Shown piece after piece: positions 7,722 through 16,600 of a stretch of 62,711 nt of DNA. The position numbers and the translations under genes were made by a program. Numbering within the stretch: the stretch's first letter is position 1; each line of letters opens with the position of its first letter. Below the pieces are notes generated by a model, which was not told the origin of the DNA, did no database searches, and saw nothing but the letters and a program-made list of their open reading frames with translations. This stretch comes from an uncultured Porphyromonadaceae bacterium (GTDB lineage Bacteria; Bacteroidota; Bacteroidia; Bacteroidales; Muribaculaceae), in the NCBI GenBank assembly GCA_902493335.1, contig CABUPJ010000016.1, positions 1 through 62,711 on the forward strand, in the 5' to 3' direction.

Positions 7722-10090
7722 AAGAATTCGACTACCAGAACCGTGCTGTCAGAAATCTGACCGAAAAACTGATATATCAGATCAAGGAAAATCCGGGACG
7801 GCGCTGCATCATCTTCGAGGCGCCGACAGGCTCGGGTAAGACCGTCATGACCTGCCGCACTCTCGCCGGACTGTCCGAGGCCATGCGGGACCGGGGCTAT
7901 GACAACGCCTGCGACTGTGCATTCATCTGGATCGCTCCGCGCGACCTCCACATACAGAGCTATAACAAGCTAAAGAATATATTCAGCGACACCAACCGTC
8001 TGGCTACCCGCACATTCGGCGACATCGACCCGTCGGAGGGTATACGCCTCGGCGAGATACTCTTTGTCAACTGGGAGAGCGTCAACCGCAAGAAAAACGT
8101 GATCGTCCGCGACCGCGAGAACTGCGTCGGGCTCTATGAGATTGTGCGGCGCACCCGTGAGGCCGGCCTGCCTGTAGTCGTAATCATCGACGAAGAACAG
8201 ATGTTCTGGACCGGCACAGCCGACAAATCGGCTCAGGTGCTCGAACGCATCGGTGCCGACGTCGAGCTGCGTGTGTCGGCGACCCCGAAAACCAAATCGT
8301 TCGACGCCATCGAGAAGGTGCAGCGCGGCGAAGTCATACGCGCCGGCATGATAAAGAAAGAGATTGTGCTGAATCCCGATGTCGACGTCACCGACAGCAA
8401 GGACATCACCCTCGACGAACGCCTGCTCAAAGCGGCTCTCGAACGCCGCGACCGTCTCGCCGAAGCCTACGCGGCACAGGGAGAGAATATCAATCCCTTG
8501 CTGCTCATACAGCTGCCCAACGACACATCTGACGGCATGACGGCCGAAGACACGGCCGTAGCCGCGAAAGTGACCGGCATTCTCCGGCGCGGGTATGACA
8601 TAAGCGAGGAAAACGGACGCCTCGCCGTCTGGCTGGCCTCGCGCAAGGTGAATCTCGACAGGCTCGAGGACGACGACAATATGGTCAGGGTGCTTCTTTT
8701 CAAAGAGGCTATCGCCCTGGGGTGGGACTGTCCGCGCGCCGGTGTGCTGCTGATATTCAGAAAACTGCAGAGCGAGGCGTTTACCGTGCAGACAGTCGGG
8801 CGCATAATGCGCATGCCACGTCAGCACCACTACCGCGACAATTCGCTCAACCTCGGCTATGTCTACACCGACATCGCCAAAGACCGCATAAAGATTGTCA
8901 CCGAAGACCAGAGTTATATCCTCCGTGACACCATAGCCGCCACCCGTCGCGACGGTGTCGGCGATTTCTCGCTGCCGTCGGTCTACTATGACCGTCCCGC
9001 CGGCTCACGCAACCGCCTGCGTTCGGGCTTCCGCAAAGACCTCTTCGACACTGTCGCCGACAAATGGCACCTGAGCTATGACATTGACGCACCCGTAGCC
9101 GGCGACCTCGGTGACTTCGCCGATATACCGGGTCTGGCCGAGGCTCTCGCACAGAGCAGCGTGACAACCGTCGAACACAATCGTCGCATAGCCCGCCGCG
9201 ACATAAAGCTGCGTCTCGACGCCGACACGATCGAAGCGGCGATACCGATGAACGTGCGCTTTCAGAACGATGTTCAGGAGCTTGAGGTCGAACAGGTCAG
9301 ATTCGCACGTACCGACGCCGAGATTGACACCGTCTTCAGGCGGTTTGTCAACGGTTTCGGTACTTCGTATGAGTCAAACGGCGGCAACCGCACCGACATG
9401 ATCGCGACATATCTTCTCGAGACAGTAGAGCGTTTTCTCGGGGTGGCAGGCATCGCAGCCAAAAAGCTGATACTTTCTGACGGCAACCGCGATAAATTCG
9501 TCTTCATCCTCGACAGCGCCCTCGAACGTTACGGCGACACCCTTGAGAGCGTCAAGACATCGTCGGCACGTAAAGTTGCCCCGATTGAATGGAGCCTGCC
9601 GTCAGAACGCTTTTATGATGACCGCACCAACGAAGCTGTCGCCGGATTCGCCCGTCATGCCCTGCAACCTTTTGTCAGGCTCATCAGCAACGCCTCGACG
9701 CCGGAAAGAGCGTTTGAGGAATATCTTGAAAATCACTCGGACGGCATCGACTGGTGGTATAAGAACGGTGATTCGGGCATGCAGCATCTCGCTGTGCCAT
9801 ACGTTAAGCTCACCGGCGAAAAATCGCTGTTCTATCCCGACTTCATCATAAGGATGAAAGACGGCCGGGTCTTTATCTTCGACACTAAAACCGCCGAAAG
9901 CGAGCCGGCCACGGCCCATCTCAAACACAATGCCCTGCGCGACTATATCGCCGCCCTCAATGCCGATGGCCGTGACGTCGACGGCGGTGTCATCATCCGT
10001 CCCGACGGCCAGAGCTACTGGATATATCCGCGCCACGATATCGCCACTACCGCCGCTCCTCACTCATCCTGGACACAATTCAGCCTCTGA
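7718..10090 (+). CDS. res: Type III restriction-modification system endonuclease/translocase (Res)
   Basis: A 790-residue SF2 helicase-nuclease. Walker A is PTGSGKT (36-42), motif II is DEEQ (158-161), motif III is SATPK, motif V lies in EAIALGWDCPRAG and motif VI is QTVGRIMRMP. Near the C terminus PD (707-708) is followed by DTK (722-724), the PD-(D/E)xK nuclease core. With Mod it should form the ATP-dependent complex that cuts DNA after meeting two unmethylated sites. It is shorter than enteric EcoP15I Res, but all motifs are present, so it looks intact. Confidence 0.92.
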   Translation: MKEFDYQNRAVRNLTEKLIYQIKENPGRRCIIFEAPTGSGKTVMTCRTLAGLSEAMRDRGYDNACDCAFIWIAPRDLHIQSYNKLKNIFSDTNRLATRTFGDIDPSEGIRLGEILFVNWESVNRKKNVIVRDRENCVGLYEIVRRTREAGLPVVVIIDEEQMFWTGTADKSAQVLERIGADVELRVSATPKTKSFDAIEKVQRGEVIRAGMIKKEIVLNPDVDVTDSKDITLDERLLKAALERRDRLAEAYAAQGENINPLLLIQLPNDTSDGMTAEDTAVAAKVTGILRRGYDISEENGRLAVWLASRKVNLDRLEDDDNMVRVLLFKEAIALGWDCPRAGVLLIFRKLQSEAFTVQTVGRIMRMPRQHHYRDNSLNLGYVYTDIAKDRIKIVTEDQSYILRDTIAATRRDGVGDFSLPSVYYDRPAGSRNRLRSGFRKDLFDTVADKWHLSYDIDAPVAGDLGDFADIPGLAEALAQSSVTTVEHNRRIARRDIKLRLDADTIEAAIPMNVRFQNDVQELEVEQVRFARTDAEIDTVFRRFVNGFGTSYESNGGNRTDMIATYLLETVERFLGVAGIAAKKLILSDGNRDKFVFILDSALERYGDTLESVKTSSARKVAPIEWSLPSERFYDDRTNEAVAGFARHALQPFVRLISNASTPERAFEEYLENHSDGIDWWYKNGDSGMQHLAVPYVKLTGEKSLFYPDFIIRMKDGRVFIFDTKTAESEPATAHLKHNALRDYIAALNADGRDVDGGVIIRPDGQSYWIYPRHDIATTAAPHSSWTQFSL

Positions 10091-10127
10091 GCGGGTAAAG
10101 AGCAGTAAGTTTGTGCGGTAAGTTTTT

Positions 10128-10931
10128 TTATTCGCCTGTTATTTCGGTGAAGCGGGGGAAAGTTTGGCCGTCGCGGGTGACACGCTCGAAAAACATCCGT
10201 TCGGGCCTTACCCAGATGCCGCACTTGTCATAAAGCGCCTGATAGACCGTTGTTCTTGCAAGCGTCTCCGAATCTTTGGCTGAATACAGAAGCCGGTATT
10301 CATTGCCTTTGAAGTGTCTGAAGCGGCGGTTGTCGAGCGGCTGTAAGCGCTCAAGCATGTCAATCACCAATGGAACAAGCGTCACGGCTACATTGTCGGC
10401 TGTCATCGTGTGGGGACCGTCGTAATCGACGGCAGTTGAATAATAGCGGTCGAATACGTCGCGGAAATGAGCCAGTGTGTCGCGGCTGCCGAAAAGGCCC
10501 GTGACTCGATCGCGGTCAAAGCGGGCGTAACAGTCAAACTGATGTTGTTCGATGTCGGTAAACTCGGCCACAAGCGCCGGCGTCACCTCGAATGCGGTTA
10601 TCCCGTCGTGTCGCGGCGATTTATACGCATGCTTTCCGATGCGCGGAGCGAGAAATTCGCTCATTCTGAAAAACGGGCTGATGAGTATGGCCGGTATGCC
10701 TGTGGGTCTGACCATCTGCTGGGCGTAGAAAGCGCCGCAGCTCGAACCCACAATTAGGTCGGGTCTGTCATAGTCGCAGATGTCGCGCACGAGCGTCAGC
10801 GCCTCGGCGGGATGCAGAGGCAGGTCGGGTGCGGAGACTGCGGCTGTGCCTGCGAGGCAGTCGCGGAGCGTAAGCGCTATCTCGCAACTGCCACTTGACG
10901 TGAAACCGTGCAGAAATAATATCTTTTTCAT
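10128..10931 (-). CDS. YqiA-like alpha/beta-hydrolase fused to DUF1653
   Basis: Translation from the ATG at 10931 gives 267 residues; the longer open frame upstream lacks homology and overlaps the GNAT gene. Residues 1 to about 185 resemble YqiA/UPF0227 esterases: an HGF near the start (FLHGFTSSG), the nucleophile elbow GSSCGAF and a late His (DGPHTM). The last ~65 residues match DUF1653, with HFKGNEYRLL, VYQALYD, WVRPERMF and PRFTE. The two are normally separate proteins, so this is a fusion. The start overlaps the upstream GNAT stop by four bases; it is third in an operon with a CAT-like gene. Substrate unknown. Confidence 0.75.
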   Translation of the reverse strand: MKKILFLHGFTSSGSCEIALTLRDCLAGTAAVSAPDLPLHPAEALTLVRDICDYDRPDLIVGSSCGAFYAQQMVRPTGIPAILISPFFRMSEFLAPRIGKHAYKSPRHDGITAFEVTPALVAEFTDIEQHQFDCYARFDRDRVTGLFGSRDTLAHFRDVFDRYYSTAVDYDGPHTMTADNVAVTLVPLVIDMLERLQPLDNRRFRHFKGNEYRLLYSAKDSETLARTTVYQALYDKCGIWVRPERMFFERVTRDGQTFPRFTEITGE

Positions 10932-11443
10932 AAGCTGCGTTGAAAAGCTATCCGTGGGGTGCCGTCCTGACAGTAGATGATGCCGCAGCGTGTGAAACCA
11001 AGGCGCCCGGCGGCATTGAGCATCGTCGCATTGTCGGCGTGGGTGTCGAGCCGGAGGTTGGGGATCTGCCGCGAGCAGAAATCGATACACCGTGCGAAGA
11101 TGCCGCTGTATTTGCCGGTCGAGCCGAGACGGTGTATCGTGCCGTAAGGCTCGTCGTTGAGCCACTGGCCGTCTTCAATCACATCGTATGTCGGGTCGTC
11201 GCCGATGATAAAGGCAAAAGCCATCACCGCCTCGCCGTCGGCGTCTATGCCTATATGGCACGCGCCGCGAGCTATGTCGGCGAGTATGTGGTCGCGCGAC
11301 GGATAACCGTTGACCCACTGTGTCATATTGCCCGTCGAGCGCATATAAGCCCGTGCGGTATCATAAATGGCGAGGATAGCGTCGACGTCACCGACGTCAG
11401 CCTTGCGGATTATGATTCCGGATATCTGATTTCTGCCGCTCAT
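10928..11443 (-). CDS. GNAT-family N-acetyltransferase
   Basis: A 171-residue GNAT protein. IIIRKADVGDVDAIL at the N terminus and the FCSRQIPNLRLDTHADNATM / LGFTRCGI segment at the C terminus are typical of small cytoplasmic GNATs of this type. The substrate is unknown. It lies 6 bases behind the CAT-like gene and overlaps the following hydrolase start (ATGA), so the three are co-transcribed. Confidence 0.8.
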   Translation of the reverse strand: MSGRNQISGIIIRKADVGDVDAILAIYDTARAYMRSTGNMTQWVNGYPSRDHILADIARGACHIGIDADGEAVMAFAFIIGDDPTYDVIEDGQWLNDEPYGTIHRLGSTGKYSGIFARCIDFCSRQIPNLRLDTHADNATMLNAAGRLGFTRCGIIYCQDGTPRIAFQRSL

Positions 11444-11449
11444 TTTTCG

Positions 11450-12064
11450 TCAAAGCCCGGTTATTTCTTTCTGGAGGAGGTCGAGGAAACGGGCGGCATG
11501 GGCGCCGTCCATCTGCGTGTGATGAAACTGGAACGATACGGTCAGGCGGGTTCTGAACAGACCGCGTTTATATCTGCCCCATATCATAAACGGATTGTTG
11601 AAGATGCCGCTGTACATGCCGACTGCGCCGTCGATGTCATACTGTGCCAATGCCGACGTGCCGATGACCATGCTGTCGGTGAGATCGTGGTTGCGGCTGC
11701 TTTCGGCGACTTCGCGCGTCAGGCGCAGATAATCGGCGTTGAAAGTATCGAGATCATCGCTGAACGGCACGTCGCATGAGCTGACTTCACCGCGGCTGTC
11801 AGCCACTATCGTGTTGACGGCGAGACTGTCATACTCGAAAAGCCTGTCGCCGACAGGAAGCATCATGAACTCTTTGACCTGTGAAGCCGCACGACCGATA
11901 CACCAGCACATCAGCATATTGAACTTCAAATGCCGGCGCCGGCTGACCCTCAGCAGCCGCGAGACATCGAGGGTCTTGAAAAAGGTCACCATAGGCATAG
12001 GCGCCTTCATCCAGAACTCAAAGGCATAAGCCCGTGTCGTTGTCGACGGATCTATTTCTTTCAT
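11450..12064 (-). CDS. Chloramphenicol acetyltransferase-like acyltransferase
   Basis: The ATG at 12064 gives 204 residues and follows a strong promoter by about 17 bases. The C-terminal FHHTQMDGAHAARF contains the HHxxxDG catalytic signature of the CAT family, whose second His takes part in acetyl transfer from acetyl-CoA. SFQF just before it and the trimer-forming length (about 200-220) also fit. Many such chromosomal proteins in Bacteroidota have never been shown to confer resistance, so the drug substrate is not assumed. First gene of a three-gene operon. Confidence 0.75.
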   Translation of the reverse strand: MKEIDPSTTTRAYAFEFWMKAPMPMVTFFKTLDVSRLLRVSRRRHLKFNMLMCWCIGRAASQVKEFMMLPVGDRLFEYDSLAVNTIVADSRGEVSSCDVPFSDDLDTFNADYLRLTREVAESSRNHDLTDSMVIGTSALAQYDIDGAVGMYSGIFNNPFMIWGRYKRGLFRTRLTVSFQFHHTQMDGAHAARFLDLLQKEITGL

Positions 12065-12087
12065 AACCGATTGTATTAAAGGGGGCA

Positions 12088-12118
12088 CAAAGTTATGAAA
12101 ATATTCGCGACACGCCAA
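12088..12118 (-). promoter_or_regulatory. Promoter of the CAT-GNAT-YqiA operon
   Basis: On the minus strand TTG (12118-12116), a 20-base spacer and TAACTTTG (12095-12088) form a full match to the Bacteroidota sigma-ABfr promoter. Transcription would begin near 12081, about 17 bases before the CAT-like start codon. Confidence 0.75.
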
Positions 12119-12150
12119 ATCATTTGTAATCGTTAATCATGGGCGCGTTT

Positions 12151-14763
12151 TTATTTGCCGGTGAGTATTTTTTTGATGTCGTTGAGTTTGGTGAGGGCTT
12201 CGAGGGGGGTGAGGTTGTTGATGTCTGTGCCGATGATTTCGTCGCGCACCTGCGCGAGGACAGGGTCATCGAGCTGAAAGAACGAGAGTTGCATGCCACC
12301 GGTCGATTCGGTCAGCGCGCCGAGGTTTTTGGCCGCTTCGTCGCGGTCGCGGCCCGACTCGAGTTTCTCGAGTACGGCGGTGGCGCGTTTGACGATGCTG
12401 CGTGGCATGCCGGCGAGTTTGGCGACGTGGATGCCGAAGCTGTGTTCGCTGCCGCCTCGGGCGAGTTTGCGCAGAAAGACGACCTTGCCGTCGATTTCCT
12501 TGACCGAGACGTTGTAGTTTGCGATGCGCCCGTAGATGGCTTCCATCTCGTTGAGTTCGTGGTAGTGGGTGGCGAAGAGGGTTTTGGGATGGAGGCCGTC
12601 GGTCTGGTGGATGTGTTCGACGATGGCCCAGGCGATAGAGATGCCGTCGTAGGTCGATGTTCCTCGGCCGAGTTCGTCGAAGAGAATGAGCGAGCGGCGG
12701 CTCATGTTGTTGAGTATCGAGGCCGCTTCGTTCATCTCGACCATGAAAGTCGATTCGCCGAGCGAGATGTTGTCGCTGGCGCCGACACGGGTGAATATCT
12801 TGTCGACGATGCCTATGCGGGCGCTTTCGGCGGCGACAAAGCTGCCGATCTGGGCGAGGATGACGTTGAGGGCGGTCTGTCGCAGCAGTGCCGATTTACC
12901 TGACATGTTGGGGCCGGTTATCATCATTATCTGCGTCGACTCGTTGTTGAGGCTGACGCTGTTCGATATATACGGCTCGCCGGGGGGCAGTTCTTTCTCG
13001 ATGACGGGATGACGGGCCTCGACGAGTTCGAGGACGAGCGAGTCGTCGACAACGGGACGGTTGTAGCGGTTCTCGGCCGCTACGCGCGTGAACGACAGGA
13101 GGACGTCGAGACGCGAGAGCATCATGGCGTCGAGCTTGAGAGCGGGAATAAACGCGGCCACGGCGGCGACGAGTTCTGAGTAGAGTCGTGCCTGGATAAT
13201 CTCGATTTTCTCCTGGGCGCCGAGTATCTTTTCTTCGTATTCCTTGAGTTCCTGGGTGATGTATCGCTCGGCGTTGACGAGAGTCTGCTTTCGTATCCAC
13301 TCGGGCGGCACTTTGGCTTTGTGGGTGTTGGTGACTTCGATATAGTAGCCGAAGACGTTGTTGAAACCTATTTTGAGCGAGGGGATGCCCGTCAGCTCGC
13401 TCTCGCGGGCCTGAAGTCTGAGCAGGTAGTCTTTGCCTCGGTAGGCGATGTCGCGCAGCTCGTCGAGCTCGGCGTCGATTCCTTCTTTGATGACGTCGCC
13501 TCGGTTGAGGGCTATGGGGGTGTCATCGCGTATCTCGCGGCCGATGCGTTCGCAGATGCTCTGGCAGGGGTTGAGCTGTTCGCCTATGCCGGCGAGGGCG
13601 GGCTGTTCGGAGGCGAGGCAGAGGCGGCGTATCGGCTCGACGGCCTTGAGGGCGCCGTGGAGCTGCAGCAGCTCGCGCGGTGAGATGCGCTCGGTGGCTA
13701 CTTTCGAGACGAGGCGTTCGACGTCGCCGATGACCTCGAGGAGCGACCGCAGGCGGTCGCGCACGTCGGGCTCGCGGAAGAAGTAGTCAACGACGTCGAG
13801 GCGGTCGTTGATAGCCTTGGGATCTTTGAGGGGGAAGAGAAGCCAGCGGCGCAGCAGGCGTCCGCCCATTGGCGTCACTGTGCGGTCGATGACGTTGAGG
13901 AGGCTTTTGCCGTCGGGGTCGAGTGGTTCGATGAGTTCGAGGTTGCGCACGGTGAAGCGGTCGAGGCGCACATATTTCTCTTCCTCGATGCGCGAGATCG
14001 AGGTGATGTGTGATGTCTGTGTGTGGCGTGTGATGTCGAGGTAGTGGAGTATGGCTCCGGCTGCGATTATGGCCTCGTGCATGCGGTCGATGCCGAAGCC
14101 TTTGAGCGATGCCGTGCCGAACTGTTTGCGCAGGCGTTCGTTGGCTGCGTCGTCGGTGAAAATCCAGTCGTCGAGCTCGAAGGTGACGGGTTTGGCGCTG
14201 AGCATTTCGACGGCGCGTTCTTTGTTGCCGCGCTCGACGATGAGTTCTTTGGGGTCCATGTTCGACATGATTTTGTCGACATAGTCGGCTGTGCCTTCTG
14301 CGGCGAGGAATTCGCCGGTGCTGATGTCAAGGAATGCGACGCCGACGCTCTGTTTACAGAAGTGTATGGCGGCGAGGAAGTTGTTCTCGCGATGGTTGAG
14401 GACGTTGTCGCTGATGGCGATGCCGGGGGTGACGAGTTCGGTGATGCCGCGCTTGACGAGTTTCTTTGTCAGCTTTGGGTCTTCGAGCTGTTCGCAGATG
14501 GCGACGCGCTTGCCGGCACGGACGAGTTTTGGCAGATAGGTGTCGAGCGCGTGATGTGGGAAGCCGGCGAGCTCTACGTATTGCGACACGCCGTTGGCGC
14601 GCCGTGTCAGGGTGATGCCGAGAATCTCCGAGGCGGCGATGGCGTCGTCAGAGAATGTCTCGTAGAAGTCTCCGACCCTGAAGAGCAGTACGGCGTCGGG
14701 ATGTTTTGATTTCATCTCGACATATTGTTTCATCAGGGGTGTTTCAACGATTTTCTTTGCCAT
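12151..14763 (-). CDS. mutS: DNA mismatch repair protein MutS
   Basis: An 870-residue MutS1, the family's usual length. The N-terminal mismatch-reading domain contains FRVGDFYETF (the Phe-x-Glu mismatch wedge), and the ATPase domain has Walker A GPNMSGKS (around residue 617), then DELGRGTSTYDG and the FATHYHEL segment. It recognises mispaired bases and starts repair with MutL. The ATG at 14763 (MAKKIVETPL) is chosen; the longer frame upstream has no homology and runs into the preceding gene. It follows a small membrane protein by two bases in the operon that starts with the DivIC-like gene. Confidence 0.97.
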   Translation of the reverse strand: MAKKIVETPLMKQYVEMKSKHPDAVLLFRVGDFYETFSDDAIAASEILGITLTRRANGVSQYVELAGFPHHALDTYLPKLVRAGKRVAICEQLEDPKLTKKLVKRGITELVTPGIAISDNVLNHRENNFLAAIHFCKQSVGVAFLDISTGEFLAAEGTADYVDKIMSNMDPKELIVERGNKERAVEMLSAKPVTFELDDWIFTDDAANERLRKQFGTASLKGFGIDRMHEAIIAAGAILHYLDITRHTQTSHITSISRIEEEKYVRLDRFTVRNLELIEPLDPDGKSLLNVIDRTVTPMGGRLLRRWLLFPLKDPKAINDRLDVVDYFFREPDVRDRLRSLLEVIGDVERLVSKVATERISPRELLQLHGALKAVEPIRRLCLASEQPALAGIGEQLNPCQSICERIGREIRDDTPIALNRGDVIKEGIDAELDELRDIAYRGKDYLLRLQARESELTGIPSLKIGFNNVFGYYIEVTNTHKAKVPPEWIRKQTLVNAERYITQELKEYEEKILGAQEKIEIIQARLYSELVAAVAAFIPALKLDAMMLSRLDVLLSFTRVAAENRYNRPVVDDSLVLELVEARHPVIEKELPPGEPYISNSVSLNNESTQIMMITGPNMSGKSALLRQTALNVILAQIGSFVAAESARIGIVDKIFTRVGASDNISLGESTFMVEMNEAASILNNMSRRSLILFDELGRGTSTYDGISIAWAIVEHIHQTDGLHPKTLFATHYHELNEMEAIYGRIANYNVSVKEIDGKVVFLRKLARGGSEHSFGIHVAKLAGMPRSIVKRATAVLEKLESGRDRDEAAKNLGALTESTGGMQLSFFQLDDPVLAQVRDEIIGTDINNLTPLEALTKLNDIKKILTGK

Positions 14764-14765
14764 GG

Positions 14766-15158
14766 TCACTTGTTTCCGCTGGCTATCTTTTTCTGTCGCG
14801 CCGGAATGGCGAGCGAGGTGTAGATCTGTATGGCGGCGCCGGCGAGGGTGAAGGCGAGCCAGTCGCGCATGGCGGCGCCGGGCCAGAAGAGGAAGAATGT
14901 GGCGGCGCAGAAGAATATGGCGCTCCACGATTCGATGCGGCGCAGGCGCCTGAGGTGGTCGTCGCTGTCGTTATAGCGGCTGAAGAGCCGGCAGACGAGC
15001 AGCCACAGCGCTCCTGCTCCGAACAGATAGCGATACCAGGCGGCATCCTGTGCAGCCGGTCCCGAGACGAGCGGGACGACGGTTGCGGCGGCGATGGCCA
15101 GCAGGCCTATGGGTGCCCATTTGTCGAGAGAGACTGTCTTATTGTGTTTTTTACTCAT
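14766..15158 (-). CDS. Small membrane protein of unknown function
   Basis: About 130 residues from the ATG at 15158 (MSKKHNKT). Hydrophobic stretches at roughly 15-35, 44-60, 78-92 and 98-115 suggest three or four membrane segments, with a basic C terminus. No family is recognised. It sits between the DivIC-like gene (19 bases upstream) and mutS (2 bases downstream), so it is transcribed with both. Confidence 0.6.
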   Translation of the reverse strand: MSKKHNKTVSLDKWAPIGLLAIAAATVVPLVSGPAAQDAAWYRYLFGAGALWLLVCRLFSRYNDSDDHLRRLRRIESWSAIFFCAATFFLFWPGAAMRDWLAFTLAGAAIQIYTSLAIPARQKKIASGNK

Positions 15159-15177
15159 TTGAATAGTCTTTGAGGGG

Positions 15178-15483
15178 TTAATCGGTGAAGACATAGACGT
15201 CTTCGTCTGCGCGTTTCATGTTGTGCTGTTCGCGCACGACCTGTTCCATCACCTCGGGGTCTGATGTGAGGCGGCGGTTGAGGTCTTTGTAGTATTCGAT
15301 CGAGTCGCGTGTGACGGCGACCTCGTGCTCGAGGCTGTCGATGACCTGCTGGTATTCGATTTTTTTCATTATCGAGGTGTCGCTGAAGAAAATCATATAG
15401 GCTATGCCGGCGATGACAACAAGCGTCACCGCTGAAAAATAGCGCTTTAGCCAGCTCGTGCTGTTGGAAGAGTCAGATGCCAT
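15178..15483 (-). CDS. DivIC/FtsB-like septum formation initiator
   Basis: A 101-residue bitopic protein: a short basic cytoplasmic N terminus, one membrane helix (about 17-34, TLVVIAGIAYMIFF), then a coiled-coil segment (about 38-75) and a short tail. Length, topology and the REQHNMKR-type segment after the coil fit the septum initiator family, which joins FtsL and FtsQ/DivIB in the divisome. FtsL and FtsQ are encoded in the dcw run of this window. First gene of the unit with the membrane protein and mutS. Confidence 0.8.
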   Translation of the reverse strand: MASDSSNSTSWLKRYFSAVTLVVIAGIAYMIFFSDTSIMKKIEYQQVIDSLEHEVAVTRDSIEYYKDLNRRLTSDPEVMEQVVREQHNMKRADEDVYVFTD

Positions 15484-15504
15484 TCATTGAAAATTTAGTA
15501 AAAG

Positions 15505-15512
15505 CAAATTTA
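15505..15512 (-). promoter_or_regulatory. Possible -7 box for the DivIC-mutS unit
   Basis: TAAATTTG on the minus strand matches TAnnTTTG and lies 21 bases upstream of the DivIC-like start codon. No well-placed TTG was found, so this is a weaker prediction. Confidence 0.45.
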
Positions 15513-15562
15513 CAAATTTCCGAGCGAATAGCTGTCGGAACGGGGTGAAAAATTAGTCGTCG

Positions 15563-16582
15563 CTAAATTTTCGCTGCAGTGACGTGGTTATATGCTGTCA
15601 CTGTGTGGCTTATATCTGCGAAAAGTCGCCGTTTTCTGTCAGACCACGCGCATAATTTACTGTAGATGGCGTCGGCGGTGTCGTCATGATTGGTTTCCAT
15701 TAAAAAGTCGACAGACGATATAAGTTCAAGACTGAAATCATCCCAGTAGTCGTTCAGAAAGTTGCATGTGCGGCTGACGATGTCACTGAGAGCAGTGTTG
15801 CTGTCAATCGTTTTATAGACTTCGGGCAGCTTTTCTCTGACTGTGTCAAAGGGCTCGAATGGACGTTTGCTCATGTCAGCGAAGCCGCGGATATAAGCTC
15901 CGTCGAGGCCGTGAAGCATATGTCGGACGCTGTCGCAGTAGGGGCCGTAGGTATGAGCCTGAAACTTCATTTTGAATATGTCTGCGGCTCCGAACTTTTG
16001 GAGGAAATATATGGCCTTGACGGCTGCGAAGGTTGTCGCTTCCTGTCCTTCTCGCTGGAATCTGTCGAGCATATAGACCAAAAGAGCCCGCGCATGAGTC
16101 AGTCTGACTTCTTTAGGCTGACTCTCGGCTGTATAGCCCGGCTCGTAGATTGTTATGTCGCAATCAATATCAGACAGCTTGCCGACGATGATTTCTTTTA
16201 CAGATGCCCAATCGAGACCTCCGTTGCCTGCGCCGAGCGGAGGCATTGCAATGCTTTTCAGACCTTTGTCGCGGATAATATCGATAAGGTTGTCAAGCCC
16301 CTTTTCTATGTAAGAATATTCTGAGGGTTTGCGCCAGTCCGTCTTGGTCGGGAAGTTGATAATACTGATGTTGCGGCCGTTGAGCGAATCGGTTGTTACG
16401 AGGGAATTGCCTATGCCGATGCGGCCTTCGCGGCAGGCCGCGTGATATTGTCGGTAATTGTTCTTGAAACGCTCTTTAAACTGCAGGGCGACACCTTTGC
16501 CCATGACACCCATCAAATTGACTGTGTTGACAATCGCATCTGCCGATGAATCAAACAAATTGCCTGTTGTGAAATGTATCAT
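15563..16582 (-). CDS. darG: DarG: macrodomain DNA-ADP-ribosyl glycohydrolase, antitoxin of DarTG
   Basis: A 339-residue protein. Residues 1 to about 155 are a macrodomain of the DarG/TARG type: NTVN (19-22), GVMGKGVALQF (25-35), FPTK with Lys80 and the PPLGAGNGGLDW segment. In characterised DarG proteins Lys80 is catalytic and removes ADP-ribose from thymidine in DNA. Residues about 165-339 match the C-terminal DarT-binding domain that blocks the toxin directly. The gene follows darT by 18 bases. Nothing appears broken here, in contrast to the toxin gene. Confidence 0.9.
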   Translation of the reverse strand: MIHFTTGNLFDSSADAIVNTVNLMGVMGKGVALQFKERFKNNYRQYHAACREGRIGIGNSLVTTDSLNGRNISIINFPTKTDWRKPSEYSYIEKGLDNLIDIIRDKGLKSIAMPPLGAGNGGLDWASVKEIIVGKLSDIDCDITIYEPGYTAESQPKEVRLTHARALLVYMLDRFQREGQEATTFAAVKAIYFLQKFGAADIFKMKFQAHTYGPYCDSVRHMLHGLDGAYIRGFADMSKRPFEPFDTVREKLPEVYKTIDSNTALSDIVSRTCNFLNDYWDDFSLELISSVDFLMETNHDDTADAIYSKLCAWSDRKRRLFADISHTVTAYNHVTAAKI

Positions 16583-16600
16583 AGAGCATGTCGCATTGAG

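Noticed and set aside
11450..12064. Chloramphenicol resistance gene
   Set aside because: The catalytic motif is present, but the gene is chromosomal with its own house promoter and co-transcribed GNAT and hydrolase genes; drug acetylation cannot be claimed.
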